Assembly (NCBI GenBank): GCA_017960475.1
Contig: JAGCZH010000018.1
Span: 124,001 to 188,000, forward strand
From: Bacteroidales bacterium
GTDB lineage: Bacteria > Bacteroidota > Bacteroidia > Bacteroidales > P3
DNA length: 64,000 nt
Reading direction: 5' to 3'
Positions within the stretch are counted from its first letter, which is position 1, and each line of letters begins with the position of its first letter. Shown here piece after piece: positions 26,095 to 35,161 of this stretch. Below the pieces are notes generated by a model. It was not told the DNA's origin. It saw only the letters and a program-made list of their open reading frames with translations, and ran no database searches. The position numbers and the translations under genes were made by a program.

Positions 26095-27603
26095 ATGAAA
26101 CGCATAACAATATTGTTTTTTGCATGTCTAATGACTATGTCAGTCGTGGCACAGCAGATTAAAGACAACAACTATGTCGGACTGAACCTCGGTGGTGGTA
26201 TTAATTCGATGATGTATAGTCCGAATGATGGTGATTATGGTCTTGGACTGGGTTTCGATGCCGGATTGCATTTCACTCATTTCTTTGGACAGCATTTTGG
26301 TTTTGGATTAGGTGTACATTACAATTATGCCACATCGCATACCACCTATAACTTTAATGAAATAACGCCGGGACTTACTCACCCTGACAACCCCGCAGCC
26401 CAGTATGACCTTGTCACCATCTTCAATGATTGGCGTGAAAGTCAGCGTATCGGCATGTTGTCTGTGCCTATTGAGTTTTTCTGGCGCACACCTATAGATG
26501 AAAAGTGGTTTTTCGTCGCTGGTTTGGGTGCCTCTATTGATCTGCCTATACATGGCAAGATTGTTGCCAATGAGGGCTCGTATTCAACTACGGGCTACTA
26601 TCCATCGCTTGGATATGCTGTAGAGAATCTTCCCTCGCATGGCTTTGGAACCTACGATGCCGATTTGAAGGAAGATGTTGACAATGTAAAGATGGGTGTC
26701 AGTGTTATCGCTGATCTCGGTTTCCGCAAATCGTTGAAAAACAACTGGGGTCTTTATTTAGGTCTCTATGGTGGTTTTGGCGCCACCAGTATGCTTGAGG
26801 AGCAGAAAGCAGCCTCTTTGCTTGAAATTGACGCTGCAGACCCCACTCAGCATAGTTATAATGGTACCTTCTCCTCTAATCAGGTTGAGGCAATTCGTCC
26901 TTTACGCTTCGGTGTGAAGATTGGTGTTGACCTTGGCTGGATGGGTCGTGACCGCAAAGCCGAGGCACGCGCTGCCGAAGAGGCTGCTCTCAGAGCCCGT
27001 CAGCAGGCTATCGCCGACAGCATTGCCACCGCTGAGAAGCTTGCCGCCGCCCAGGCTGCCGCAGAGAAGGCTGCCCGCGAGAAAGCAGAGGCAGAGGCTC
27101 GTGCTGCCCGCGAGAAGGCTGAGGCAGAGGCACGCGCTGCCGCAGAGCGTGAACGCGCCGCCCGTGAGCGCGCCGCCCTTCAGGCTCGTCTCGACAGTAT
27201 AGCCGAGGCTCTGGCCAACCTGCCTGCTCGTCCCGTTGACCGTCAGGAAATGCAGAAAAAACTCGACGATATCAACGCCACTGTATATTTTGAGACTTCG
27301 GGTACCACTCCCAAATTTGACAAAAAGACAGATGATATTATCCGTACGCTCTGTGCGTCGATGATGGCCGACAATAATCTCAAGGCTGAGATCACGGGTC
27401 ATACTGATAACACAGGTACTCCTCAGATTAATATGAAGTATGGCAAGAAGCGTGCCGAAGCACTGAAGAAATACATGGTAAGTCTTGGCGCTCCCGCAGC
27501 CAATATCGAGATCAAGAGCCGCGGACAAGAGGATCCTATTGTTCCTAACGATAGTGATGCTAATCGCGCTAAAAACCGCCGTGCCACGGTTATTCTCAAA
27601 TAA
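26095..27603 (+). CDS. OmpA-family outer-membrane protein
   Basis: The 502-aa protein has a signal peptide (about 1-19), an N-terminal beta-barrel with glycine/aromatic strands, and a long Ala/Glu/Arg-rich coiled coil (about 282-375, repeats of EKAEAEARAA). It ends in an OmpA C-terminal peptidoglycan-binding domain with GHTDNTGTPQINMKYGKKRA. It tethers the outer membrane to the wall. A strong terminator follows. The preceding T9SS cargo gene may share its transcript. Confidence 0.92.
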   Translation: MKRITILFFACLMTMSVVAQQIKDNNYVGLNLGGGINSMMYSPNDGDYGLGLGFDAGLHFTHFFGQHFGFGLGVHYNYATSHTTYNFNEITPGLTHPDNPAAQYDLVTIFNDWRESQRIGMLSVPIEFFWRTPIDEKWFFVAGLGASIDLPIHGKIVANEGSYSTTGYYPSLGYAVENLPSHGFGTYDADLKEDVDNVKMGVSVIADLGFRKSLKNNWGLYLGLYGGFGATSMLEEQKAASLLEIDAADPTQHSYNGTFSSNQVEAIRPLRFGVKIGVDLGWMGRDRKAEARAAEEAALRARQQAIADSIATAEKLAAAQAAAEKAAREKAEAEARAAREKAEAEARAAAERERAARERAALQARLDSIAEALANLPARPVDRQEMQKKLDDINATVYFETSGTTPKFDKKTDDIIRTLCASMMADNNLKAEITGHTDNTGTPQINMKYGKKRAEALKKYMVSLGAPAANIEIKSRGQEDPIVPNDSDANRAKNRRATVILK

Positions 27604-27636
27604 TCAAAAAGGGGCGTTGATAATAATATGCCTATA

Positions 27637-27679
27637 AATAATGGGTGTGCCGCAAAAAAAAGCACACCCATTATTTTTT
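27637..27679 (+). terminator. Rho-independent terminator after ompA-like gene
   Basis: Arms AATAATGGGTGTGC (27637-27650) and GCACACCCATTATT (27662-27675) give a perfect 14-bp stem followed by a T run. Confidence 0.92.
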
Positions 27680-27764
27680 GTATAACAATCAGTGTATTAT
27701 AGTCCAATCGTTCAATCGATATCGGTGGTTATAATAAATGTTGGATTATTATGACAGGGTGTCA

Positions 27765-28922
27765 TTATCTCATAACATTGGTGACGTTGACAACCTTGAA
27801 CCATATCTCGCAGGCTCCGTTTGGATTTTTTTCCAGCAAAATGCCAATGCGATTGTTTGGCATCATAGTCAGCGAAGAATAAACCGAGGGACCATCAAAG
27901 AGTGTCATGGCATGTTGCCAGCTACCGCCTTCGTCATAGCTGGTGAAAAGGCTTACATTCTCACGGTTAAGAGAATTAGGCAGACTATGGACTATCAGAT
28001 TGCAGCTGTCACCCCTGTCGGTGGCCATAACACGTAGCATGTCGCCATTGCAGGCGTTAGCAATAATTGAGGACCATGTACTTGACGAGCCCCAGTTTTC
28101 ACCGTTGTCGTTGGAAATGTTATATCCTCGCTCACCATTCTTTCGCACGCTTATAAGCAGTCTGCCGTCGACTAATTCCATCAGTTTGGCTTCGTCACCA
28201 CCTGCGTAAGCTCGGTTAGAGACATTCCAGGTGTTGCCGTTGTCGTCGCTATACACCACGTAGTTGTCAAGAACGTTGGCGTTTTTGCGGCACATGGCGG
28301 CGGCAAACATAATGCGACCTGAATGGTCACCACGTGTCAATCTTAGTCCATTACCGCTTCCAAAAAACGACGCTTTGTAGTTGTGGCATGAGGAATTTGA
28401 TGCTTGTGAGCCCCAAAGTTGTGCTGTGATGTCTACAGGCTGGCTCCAAGAGACGCCTCCGTCACTGCTGCGGCACACGTAACTATGTATTGGGTCGCTC
28501 TCGGTGGAGGCCCAAAGCCCGTTGCCGCCGACGAAAACGCAAACTATATCACCATTGTCACATTCCACTAACGCAGCGTCGCCAAAGCCTTTTTTATAAC
28601 CTTGACCTTCAGCTATTGTGGTAGGCTGGCTCCATGTATGCCCCCCATCGGTGCTGATACAGGAAACGATATCGATATCCTCGGGAAGGTCGCCTTCGTT
28701 GTATTTCCTTTTGTCGCATAGCGCAACCAAAGATCCGTTTTTGAGACACAGCACGGCTGGTATGCGCCAGTTGGCGCTGCCATAGTCGCCAGGAGCATAT
28801 AGGCACAACTCGAATGTTGAAGTGTCGGAGAAAGAGGTGTGTTGGTCGGGTTGCTCGTGGGTTACTTTGGTACAACCCGCAAGGAATAGTATAAACAATA
28901 GTAAACAGATGTTTCTTTTCAT
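27765..28922 (-). CDS. exo-alpha-sialidase (GH33), lipoprotein
   Basis: The 385-aa protein has a lipoprotein signal with LAGC (Cys17), the substrate-binding arginine motif WRIP (52-55) and five Asp-box repeats (STDGGHTW, SSDGGVSW, SDDNGNTW, SNDNGENW, SYDEGGSW). This is the six-bladed sialidase propeller. It should release terminal sialic acid from glycoconjugates at the cell surface. With the GH29 fucosidase it points to mucin or host glycan use. No sialic acid catabolic genes lie in this window. Confidence 0.93.
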   Translation of the reverse strand: MKRNICLLLFILFLAGCTKVTHEQPDQHTSFSDTSTFELCLYAPGDYGSANWRIPAVLCLKNGSLVALCDKRKYNEGDLPEDIDIVSCISTDGGHTWSQPTTIAEGQGYKKGFGDAALVECDNGDIVCVFVGGNGLWASTESDPIHSYVCRSSDGGVSWSQPVDITAQLWGSQASNSSCHNYKASFFGSGNGLRLTRGDHSGRIMFAAAMCRKNANVLDNYVVYSDDNGNTWNVSNRAYAGGDEAKLMELVDGRLLISVRKNGERGYNISNDNGENWGSSSTWSSIIANACNGDMLRVMATDRGDSCNLIVHSLPNSLNRENVSLFTSYDEGGSWQHAMTLFDGPSVYSSLTMMPNNRIGILLEKNPNGACEIWFKVVNVTNVMR

Positions 28923-28955
28923 AAGTCGCTGTTTTGCTTGGTAAAATACAGGAGT

Positions 28956-29429
28956 CTAAAATATCTCCTTTATTGTTTGGGCAACGCCGTTAACAATAAA
29001 GCTGTCGCCAATGCTCTTGCCTTTAATGGCGAGATATATAGGTGTCTGTGCGCTGATAGCGAAGTAGTATTGCATTCCAGTGGGTGATTCGTTGTCGTTG
29101 ACAACAAATTTCCCTGCGCCAATACTAAGGAAAAAACGTTGCTTGTCGGTGATGACTATTGCTCCATGTTCAGCCTTACTGAAAGGCTTCATACGTAGAG
29201 CCTCGTTAAGGAACCGAAGACTGGCGTTTGCATTCGACAGTTGTTTCGCATACATGTCGCGAGCCCTCATCATCTTGGTACGATAGCTGTCGTAGCGGTC
29301 CACATTTGCACCGTAGTCGTTGCTCTGTTGTTGCGCAGAGTCCATCTCCTGTTTCGCCACGTTTGCAATGTGCTGTTGGTGCGAAATGAGTGCTTGGATA
29401 ACCTTTATGCGTTTCTCTTCCTGTGTCAT
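28956..29429 (-). CDS. Gre-like protein with N-terminal coiled coil
   Basis: The 157-aa protein has a helical N-terminal half (about 1-85, rich in Gln, Met and Ala). Its C-terminal domain ends FAISAQTPIYLAIKGKSIGDSF and NGVAQTIKEIF, which resembles the GreA/GreB C-terminal fold. A second, canonical greA is at 57.9 kb. The acidic tip of true Gre factors is not obvious, so it may be a Gre-related regulator of polymerase instead. It lies 33 nt upstream of the sialidase gene. Confidence 0.6.
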   Translation of the reverse strand: MTQEEKRIKVIQALISHQQHIANVAKQEMDSAQQQSNDYGANVDRYDSYRTKMMRARDMYAKQLSNANASLRFLNEALRMKPFSKAEHGAIVITDKQRFFLSIGAGKFVVNDNESPTGMQYYFAISAQTPIYLAIKGKSIGDSFIVNGVAQTIKEIF

Positions 29430-29530
29430 ATTGGTATAACGAGCTAAGATTTAATTTATTATTTTGCCGTCAGACAAAAAGAGACGTTTCGGTTCTTCCG
29501 TTCTGATTTTTTGTGTGGTGGGAACAGGGG

Positions 29531-29568
29531 ATAAAAAAATAAACGGAAGGATAAATGTCCTTCCGTTT
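29531..29568 (-). terminator. terminator of the aminotransferase operon
   Basis: On the minus strand AAACGGAAGGA-6 nt-TCCTTCCGTTT forms an 11-bp stem followed by ATTTTTTTAT. It lies just past the aminotransferase stop. Confidence 0.88.
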
Positions 29569-29596
29569 ACGTGGAGATCCTATGATTATAGGATGA

Positions 29597-30814
29597 TTAT
29601 CTTGTTCTGCCGGGATATACCTTCAATGCTTCTTCGAGGCACTTGACGGCTGCGCGGAGGTCTTCTTTGCAGAGGCAATAGGTGATACGGGCTTGATGAC
29701 GGCCGCGTTCGGGGTCTACATAGAATCCTGTGGCAGGAGCCAGCATGACGGTGGCGCCGTTGTAGTTGAAATCGGTGAGCAGCCACTGGCAGAACTTGTC
29801 GCTGTCGTCGACAGGCAGGTCGATGACGGTGTAGAATGCACCCTTCGGCATTGGGCAGAAGCAACCAGGTATTTTGTTGATACCTTCTACTATGACATTG
29901 CGACGTGCCACATATTCGGCCTCTACTTTGTCGAAATACTCTTGAGGAGTGTCGACAGCGGCCTCGGCAAAAATCTGGCCAAAGCTTGGTGGGGACAGGC
30001 GTGCCTGGGCGAGTCGCATAGCAATGGCGTAGACCTCGCTGTTGCGGGTCACCATGCATCCAACACGCGCACCGCATGCACTATAACGTTTCGACACAGA
30101 GTCGAAGAGTATAGTGTTGCGCTCAAGGCCCTCAAGCTGCATCACGCTGAAGTGTTCGTTGCCGTCATAGCAGAATTCGCGATAGACCTCGTCGGCGAAA
30201 AGATACAGGTCATATTTCTTGACAAGTCCAGCAACCTTAAGCAACTCATCATGGGTATAAAGGTAGCCCGTGGGGTTGTTGGGGTTGCATATCATAATGG
30301 CTTTGGTACGAGGGGTAATGACCTTTTCGAAATCCTCGATAGGAGGCAGGGCGAATCCTGTTTTGATGTCGCTAGGGATAGTGACGATTTTAGCGTCGCA
30401 CAGTTTAGCGAAGGTGTTGTAATTGGTGTAGTAGGGCTCGGGGATGATGATTTCGTCGCCTGGGTTGAGGCAAACGGTGAAGGCGAATTGTAGGGCTTCA
30501 CTACCGCCGGTGGTGACGATAATCTGGTTGGGGGTCACATCGATACCGTGGCGATGATAGTAGTTGCACAATGCGCGACGGTAGCTTGGAATACCGGCGG
30601 AGTGGCTGTATTCCAGCACTCCATTCCACTGTGGCAGTTCGCCAGCCGTTTCAGCTAATGCTTTGAGTGCGCCCTTAGGTGTCTCGATGTCGGGTTGGCC
30701 GATATTGAGGTGATAAACGTGAATTCCACGCTCTTTAGCTGCATCTGAGAAGGGGACAAGTTTACGTATTGCAGACTGAGGCAATTCGAGTCCTTTGTTG
30801 GATATCTGTGGCAT
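29597..30814 (-). CDS. pyridoxal-phosphate aminotransferase (class I/II, aspartate type)
   Basis: The 405-aa protein is a fold-type I aminotransferase. It has HLNIGQPDIETP at the N-terminus, the NPNNPTGYLYT loop, LFADEVYREF and the PLP lysine in FDSVSKRYSACGARVG. This group includes aspartate and broad amino-acid aminotransferases; the exact substrate is uncertain. It is 25 nt downstream of the DUF1573 gene and followed by a terminator. Confidence 0.92.
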   Translation of the reverse strand: MPQISNKGLELPQSAIRKLVPFSDAAKERGIHVYHLNIGQPDIETPKGALKALAETAGELPQWNGVLEYSHSAGIPSYRRALCNYYHRHGIDVTPNQIIVTTGGSEALQFAFTVCLNPGDEIIIPEPYYTNYNTFAKLCDAKIVTIPSDIKTGFALPPIEDFEKVITPRTKAIMICNPNNPTGYLYTHDELLKVAGLVKKYDLYLFADEVYREFCYDGNEHFSVMQLEGLERNTILFDSVSKRYSACGARVGCMVTRNSEVYAIAMRLAQARLSPPSFGQIFAEAAVDTPQEYFDKVEAEYVARRNVIVEGINKIPGCFCPMPKGAFYTVIDLPVDDSDKFCQWLLTDFNYNGATVMLAPATGFYVDPERGRHQARITYCLCKEDLRAAVKCLEEALKVYPGRTR

Positions 30815-30839
30815 TATTAATTAGTTTGATATTGTGGGA

Positions 30840-31241
30840 TTATTCTACTTTGCCTTTGATTTTCAGAACTATTCTGGGGTTGTTCACGGCGTTGCTTGTA
30901 ACGGTGATAGTCTTGTTAAAGCTGCCGATATTGTTGGTATTGTAACGCACCTTGATGCTGCCGGTTTTGCCAGGCATGATGGGCTCTTTGGTCCAGGATG
31001 GAGTGGTGCAGCCACAGCTGGCTTTTACGTTGCTCAGAATCAGAGGCTCGTTGCCTTCGTTTGTGAAAACAAACTCGCAATTGCCGTCGTCTCCTTTTCT
31101 GATGTTGCCGTAGTTGTGTTCTTGCTCGTTGAACTCGATTTTTGGACCGTCGGCGGGTTGTTCTTTAGGTGTTGATGATTGAGCGTTAATGGTAGCAAAG
31201 ACCATGCTCACAAAAAAACTTAACAAAATGAACTTCTTCAT
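30840..31241 (-). CDS. DUF1573 periplasmic protein
   Basis: The 133-aa protein has a signal peptide (about 1-20, ending INAQ). A single Ig-like domain follows, of the DUF1573 family, with HNYGNIRKGD, FTNEGNEPL and the conserved ASCGCTTPSW. The family is very common in Bacteroidota and has no fixed function. It is the first gene of a two-gene unit with the aminotransferase. Confidence 0.88.
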   Translation of the reverse strand: MKKFILLSFFVSMVFATINAQSSTPKEQPADGPKIEFNEQEHNYGNIRKGDDGNCEFVFTNEGNEPLILSNVKASCGCTTPSWTKEPIMPGKTGSIKVRYNTNNIGSFNKTITVTSNAVNNPRIVLKIKGKVE

Positions 31242-31655
31242 GATAAAATGATTTTTTGATTGTTCTTATTTGATTTTTATTATGCAAAAATACGACTTTT
31301 TTTATTCTTTAGTTTCAAATGCGTCTCTTTTATTGTTTTTTTTTGATTTTTTATGTTTTGTTTGTGAAAAACAACACGGGTGTTGTAAAACGAAAAGTAT
31401 GTTATGGGGCATGTCTCCAATATTTTCTTCGTGGACGATAGGGGGGTGAATTATCTCGAAATCGCCTATTGGTGTCGTTGATTTAACCTTTAAAGCCAGT
31501 CTCTCCTTGTGTCTTTCGTTTTAAACGTAATTATAAGTGAATTATAACGCATGAGGGGTTGTTGTAACCGATTGATTATTTGCTGCAAATTCCACTTTTT
31601 TCGTATTGTCACAATTTTTAAACGTATAAAATACTATTTATTTCAAAAAAAAGTG
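31242..31655. other. intergenic stretch with a 16-bp palindrome
   Basis: This AT-rich divergent region contains ACAACAC-GG-GTGTTGT at 31371-31386, a perfect palindrome that could be an operator. I see no gene or RNA in it. Confidence 0.5.
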
Positions 31656-31663
31656 TATTTTTG
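31656..31663 (+). promoter_or_regulatory. promoter -7 box for the oxidoreductase operon
   Basis: TATTTTTG matches TAnnTTTG and lies 54 nt before the ferredoxin subunit start. Confidence 0.65.
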
Positions 31664-31717
31664 CAGTCTTGTTAGTAAATAATTTTTAATAATAATTAAT
31701 CATATAAAACTAAAACT

Positions 31718-31936
31718 ATGGCATTTAAAGGACAAATAGTTATCGATACCGAGCGCTGCAAAGGTTGCGGTGTTTGCCTTGAGGCTTGCCCCATGCATTG
31801 CATCGAGTTATCGAAAAATGTAAATGGTAAGGGTTACAACTATACCCATACCGTCAACGACAACTGCATCGGTTGCGCATCATGCGCCATCGTCTGCCCG
31901 GATGGTGTTATATCCGTCTACAAAGTTAAATGTTAA
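31718..31936 (+). CDS. 2-oxoacid:ferredoxin oxidoreductase, ferredoxin-like delta subunit
   Basis: The 72-aa protein has two 4Fe-4S motifs, CKGCGVCLEACP and CIGCASCAIVCP, in a bacterial-ferredoxin fold. It carries electrons from the thiamine-diphosphate subunit to external ferredoxin. It is the first of four subunit genes transcribed together. The order delta-alpha-beta-gamma matches 2-oxoisovalerate or 2-oxoglutarate oxidoreductases of anaerobes. Confidence 0.93.
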   Translation: MAFKGQIVIDTERCKGCGVCLEACPMHCIELSKNVNGKGYNYTHTVNDNCIGCASCAIVCPDGVISVYKVKC

Positions 31937-31957
31937 ACAAGTAAAAAGAATCATAAA

Positions 31958-33055
31958 ATGGCAAAAGAACTGAAATTAATGAAGGGCAATGAGGCTATTG
32001 CCCGCGCTATGATTGCCAGCGGTGCGGACGGCTATTTCGGCTATCCTATCACTCCGCAGTCAGAGGTTATGGAAACGCTTATGGCCGAACGTCCTTGGGA
32101 CCCCAATGGTGACAACTACACTGGAATGGTTGTCCTTCAGGCTGAGTCAGAGCTCGCTTCTATCAATATGGTCTATGGCGGTGCCGCCACCGGCAAAAAG
32201 GTTGCCACCTCCTCCTCGTCACCTGGAATCTCTCTGATGGCAGAAGGCCTCACATATCTGGCTGGCGCTGAAATTCCTTGCGTTATTATGAATGCTATGC
32301 GCGGTGGCCCTGGTCTGGGTACTATCCAACCTGCTCAGAGTGACTATTTCCAGAGCACCAAAGGCGGTGGACATGGTGACTACCAGCTCTACGTTATGGC
32401 CCCCTCGTCGGTTCAGGAAATGTATGATTTCGTTTTCGACGCTTGGGACATCGCTTTCAAATATCGTAACCCTGTTCTCATCCTCACCGATGGCGCTATT
32501 GGTCAGTGCATGGAGAAATGCTATACTCGCGACAACGTTCCTCGTTGGACTGAGGAAGAACGCCGCGCCAAAGCTCCTTGGGGCACATGGGGTAAACCTG
32601 CTTCTCGTGGACACAACATCATTACCTCACTCGAGCTCGAATCTTCCCGTCAGGAAGTCTTCAATCAGAAACTTCAGGCTAAATATGCTGAGATGAAAGA
32701 AAAAGAGGTCCGTTATGAGGCCCTCAACTGCGACGACGCTGACTATATTTTCGTTTCCTACGGTACTTCCGCACGTATCTGCATGAAGTCTATGGAACTC
32801 GCCCGTGCCAAGGGTCTTAAAGTCGGTCTGCTTCGTCCTATCACTCTCTATCCCTTCCCGAGCAAACAAATCGCCGAGCTGGCAAAACGCGTAAAGGGTA
32901 TGCTTTGCGTTGAAATGAGTGCTGGCCAGATGATTGAGGATGTTAAACTCGCAGCCGAATGCAAGATTCCTATCGAACATTACGGCCGTTTCGGTGGTAT
33001 CATCCCCACTCCCGAAGAGGTTCTTGAAGCAATGGAAAACAAAATCATAAAATAA
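31958..33055 (+). CDS. vorB: 2-oxoacid:ferredoxin oxidoreductase alpha subunit (VorB type)
   Basis: The 365-aa protein starts with LMKGNEAIARAMIASGADG and contains GYPITPQSEVME, the conserved threonine loop of 2-oxoacid:ferredoxin oxidoreductase alpha chains. SSSPGISLMAEG and RGGPGLGT also match. With beta and gamma it oxidatively decarboxylates a 2-oxoacid to an acyl-CoA and reduced ferredoxin. The size and sequence favour the branched-chain (Vor) type. 2-oxoglutarate cannot be excluded. Confidence 0.9.
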   Translation: MAKELKLMKGNEAIARAMIASGADGYFGYPITPQSEVMETLMAERPWDPNGDNYTGMVVLQAESELASINMVYGGAATGKKVATSSSSPGISLMAEGLTYLAGAEIPCVIMNAMRGGPGLGTIQPAQSDYFQSTKGGGHGDYQLYVMAPSSVQEMYDFVFDAWDIAFKYRNPVLILTDGAIGQCMEKCYTRDNVPRWTEEERRAKAPWGTWGKPASRGHNIITSLELESSRQEVFNQKLQAKYAEMKEKEVRYEALNCDDADYIFVSYGTSARICMKSMELARAKGLKVGLLRPITLYPFPSKQIAELAKRVKGMLCVEMSAGQMIEDVKLAAECKIPIEHYGRFGGIIPTPEEVLEAMENKIIK

Positions 33056-33157
33056 AGTTTAAAAGGTTGGAAAGGCCGAAAAGGTGAAGAGCGAACAATC
33101 CCTCTTTAAAACCTAAAACCTTTAAAACCTTTAAAACCCTTTAAACCTTTAAAACCC
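33056..33157 (+). repeat. two-armed AAAAGGTT / CCTTTAAAACC repeat between subunits
   Basis: The spacer holds a purine arm (AAAAGGTTGG, AAAGG, AAAAGG) and a pyrimidine arm of about five CCTTTAAAA units. The arms are imperfect inverse complements and would pair in RNA as a long G-U-rich hairpin ending just before the beta-subunit start. Confidence 0.7.
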
Positions 33158-33165
33158 GAAGAAAA

Positions 33166-33945
33166 ATGTCAAATTTAGATATAGTAAAACCTGAGAATCT
33201 GGTTTACAAAAAATCCAATGTTCTGACGGAGAATGTAATGCATTACTGCCCCGGTTGTGGTCACGGCACTGCACACCGTCTCGTTGCCGAAGTGATAGAG
33301 GAACTCGGCATCCAGGACAAGACCGTCGGTGTTTCACCTGTCGGATGCTCTGTTCTGGCTTATAATTACCTCGACGTAGACTTCCAGGAGGCTGCCCATG
33401 GCCGCGCTCCCGCTGTTGCTACTGCCATAAAACGTCTTAACCCTGACTGCTATGTGTTCACATACCAGGGTGATGGTGACCTCGCTGCTATCGGTACCGC
33501 AGAGACTATTCACGCTTGCAACCGTGGCGAGAATATCACTATGATTTTCATTAACAACGCTATCTACGGTATGACCGGTGGCCAAATGGCACCAACCACA
33601 CTTCTGGGTATGAAGACCGCCACAACTCCCTACGGTCGCGATCAGAAACTCAACGGCTGGCCTTTCCAGGTTACCGAACTGCTGGCTCAGCTGCCTGGCA
33701 CTTATTATGTCACCCGTCAGAGTGTCCACACACCCGCTAATGTCCGCAAGGCTAAAGCTGCCCTCAAGAAGGCTTTCGAGAACCAAAAACTCGAAAAGGG
33801 TGTCAGCTTTGTGGAAATCGTCTCGAGCTGCAACTCGGGTTGGAAGATGACTCCTGTCCAGGCCAACAAATGGATGGAAGAGAACATGTTCCCGCAGTAT
33901 CCGCTCGGTGACATCAAGGTTGACGGCGAATTAGTTAAGAAATAA
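33166..33945 (+). CDS. 2-oxoacid:ferredoxin oxidoreductase beta subunit (TPP-binding)
   Basis: The 259-aa protein binds thiamine diphosphate. It has HYCPGCGHGTAHRL at the N-terminus, the GDGDLAAIG...NNAIYGMTGGQ thiamine-diphosphate/Mg motif and APTTLLG. It pairs with the VorB-type alpha subunit upstream and the gamma subunit downstream. The spacers on both sides hold the same unusual repeat family. Confidence 0.93.
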   Translation: MSNLDIVKPENLVYKKSNVLTENVMHYCPGCGHGTAHRLVAEVIEELGIQDKTVGVSPVGCSVLAYNYLDVDFQEAAHGRAPAVATAIKRLNPDCYVFTYQGDGDLAAIGTAETIHACNRGENITMIFINNAIYGMTGGQMAPTTLLGMKTATTPYGRDQKLNGWPFQVTELLAQLPGTYYVTRQSVHTPANVRKAKAALKKAFENQKLEKGVSFVEIVSSCNSGWKMTPVQANKWMEENMFPQYPLGDIKVDGELVKK

Positions 33946-33953
33946 ATAATTAG

Positions 33954-34061
33954 TTGAAAAGGTTAATAAGGGTCGTTTCTCTTAAAAGGTTGAAAAGGGT
34001 GTTCAGATCCCTTTAATCCCATAAGACCCATTAAAGCCTTTAAAACCTTTAAAACCTCAAA
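33954..34061 (+). repeat. second two-armed AAAAGGTT / CCTTTAAAACC repeat
   Basis: This spacer has the same build as 33056-33157. Purine units (GAAAAGGTTAATAAGGG, AAAAGGTTGAAAAGGG) are followed by pyrimidine units (CCCTTTAAT, AAAGCCTTTAAAACC) and an ATG 5 nt later. The order and spacing are similar but the sequence has drifted. Confidence 0.7.
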
Positions 34062-34066
34062 GAAAA

Positions 34067-34618
34067 ATGACAGAAGAAATAATCATCGCCGGTTTTGGTG
34101 GACAGGGTGTCCTCTCGATGGGTAAGATCCTTGCCTACTCTGGCGTTATGGAAGATAAAGAAGTGCTCTGGATGCCATCCTATGGTCCTGAGCAGCGTGG
34201 CGGTACGGCCAATGTCACCGTCATCGTCAGCGACGAGCGTATCAGCTCGCCTATCATCAGCAAATTCGACACGGCTATCGTCCTCAACCAGCAGTCGCTC
34301 GATAAATTCGAAAAGAGCGTGAAGCCCGGTGGTATGCTGATTTATGACCCCAATGGTATCACTCATGAGCCTACTCGTCGTGACATCAATATTTACAAGA
34401 TTCCTGCTACCGAGAAGGCTACCGAGAAAGGTATCGCTAAGGTGTTCAATATGATAGTCCTTGGGGGGTTCCTTAAGTTGAAACCCATCGTAGGAAGCGA
34501 GTTTATACACAAAGGACTTGAGAAATCTCTTCCCGCTCGTCACCACGCCCTTATTCCCCAGAACGAAGAGGCTATCGAGCTTGGCAAGACCTTGATTGAA
34601 CCTGTATTTACTCTCTAA
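34067..34618 (+). CDS. 2-oxoacid:ferredoxin oxidoreductase gamma subunit
   Basis: The 183-aa protein starts MTEEIIIAGFGGQGVLSMGK, the glycine-rich signature of the gamma chain, with SYGPEQRGGTANVTV following. It completes the delta-alpha-beta-gamma complex of the operon. A strong terminator lies 25 nt downstream. Confidence 0.93.
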   Translation: MTEEIIIAGFGGQGVLSMGKILAYSGVMEDKEVLWMPSYGPEQRGGTANVTVIVSDERISSPIISKFDTAIVLNQQSLDKFEKSVKPGGMLIYDPNGITHEPTRRDINIYKIPATEKATEKGIAKVFNMIVLGGFLKLKPIVGSEFIHKGLEKSLPARHHALIPQNEEAIELGKTLIEPVFTL

Positions 34619-34643
34619 AAGAAGTGATTTAATATCACAATAG

Positions 34644-34675
34644 AAGGCCGCCCGCTGTGCGGGCGGCCTTATTTT
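34644..34675 (+). terminator. strong terminator after the oxidoreductase operon
   Basis: Arms AAGGCCGCCCGC (34644-34655) and GCGGGCGGCCTT (34659-34670) form a perfect 12-bp stem with a TGT loop, followed by ATTTT. Confidence 0.95.
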
Positions 34676-34681
34676 AATATT

Positions 34682-35161
34682 ATGAAACAGACTACTTTAT
34701 GCTATCTTGAACGTGGTGACTGGTATCTGATGTTGCACCGCGTAAAAAAACAAAATGATGCCAGTCACGACAAATGGATTGGAGTGGGAGGCAAGTGCGA
34801 GGCTGAAGAGAGCCCAGATGAGTGCATGCTGCGGGAAGTTTATGAAGAGACGGGATTTACCGTCACTTCATGGCGCTACCGTGGCATAGTGACATTCATA
34901 TCGGATGTCTGGCCTTGCGAATACATGCATCTTTTCACTGCCGACAAGTGGAATGGAGACGAGAAAGACTGTGACGAGGGAGAACTGCAATGGATTGACA
35001 AAGACCGTCTATTTGATCTAAATCTTTGGCCTGGCGACCGCATTTTCCTGCGGCTTATTATGAATCCAGCACAGCCTTTCTTTTCCCTTAAATTAGTCTA
35101 TAAAGGCGACGACCTTGTCTCTGCAAAACTCGATGGAAGGGTAATCGGTGTAAACTTTTAA
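34682..35161 (+). CDS. Nudix hydrolase (MutT-like)
   Basis: The 159-aa protein has a complete Nudix box beginning GGKCEAEESPDECMLREV and ending YEETG. It is preceded by KWIGVGG. The family cleaves nucleoside diphosphates linked to another group; MutT-like members remove 8-oxo-dGTP. Its stop codon shares the TTAA palindrome with the stop of the convergent gene. Confidence 0.9.
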   Translation: MKQTTLCYLERGDWYLMLHRVKKQNDASHDKWIGVGGKCEAEESPDECMLREVYEETGFTVTSWRYRGIVTFISDVWPCEYMHLFTADKWNGDEKDCDEGELQWIDKDRLFDLNLWPGDRIFLRLIMNPAQPFFSLKLVYKGDDLVSAKLDGRVIGVNF

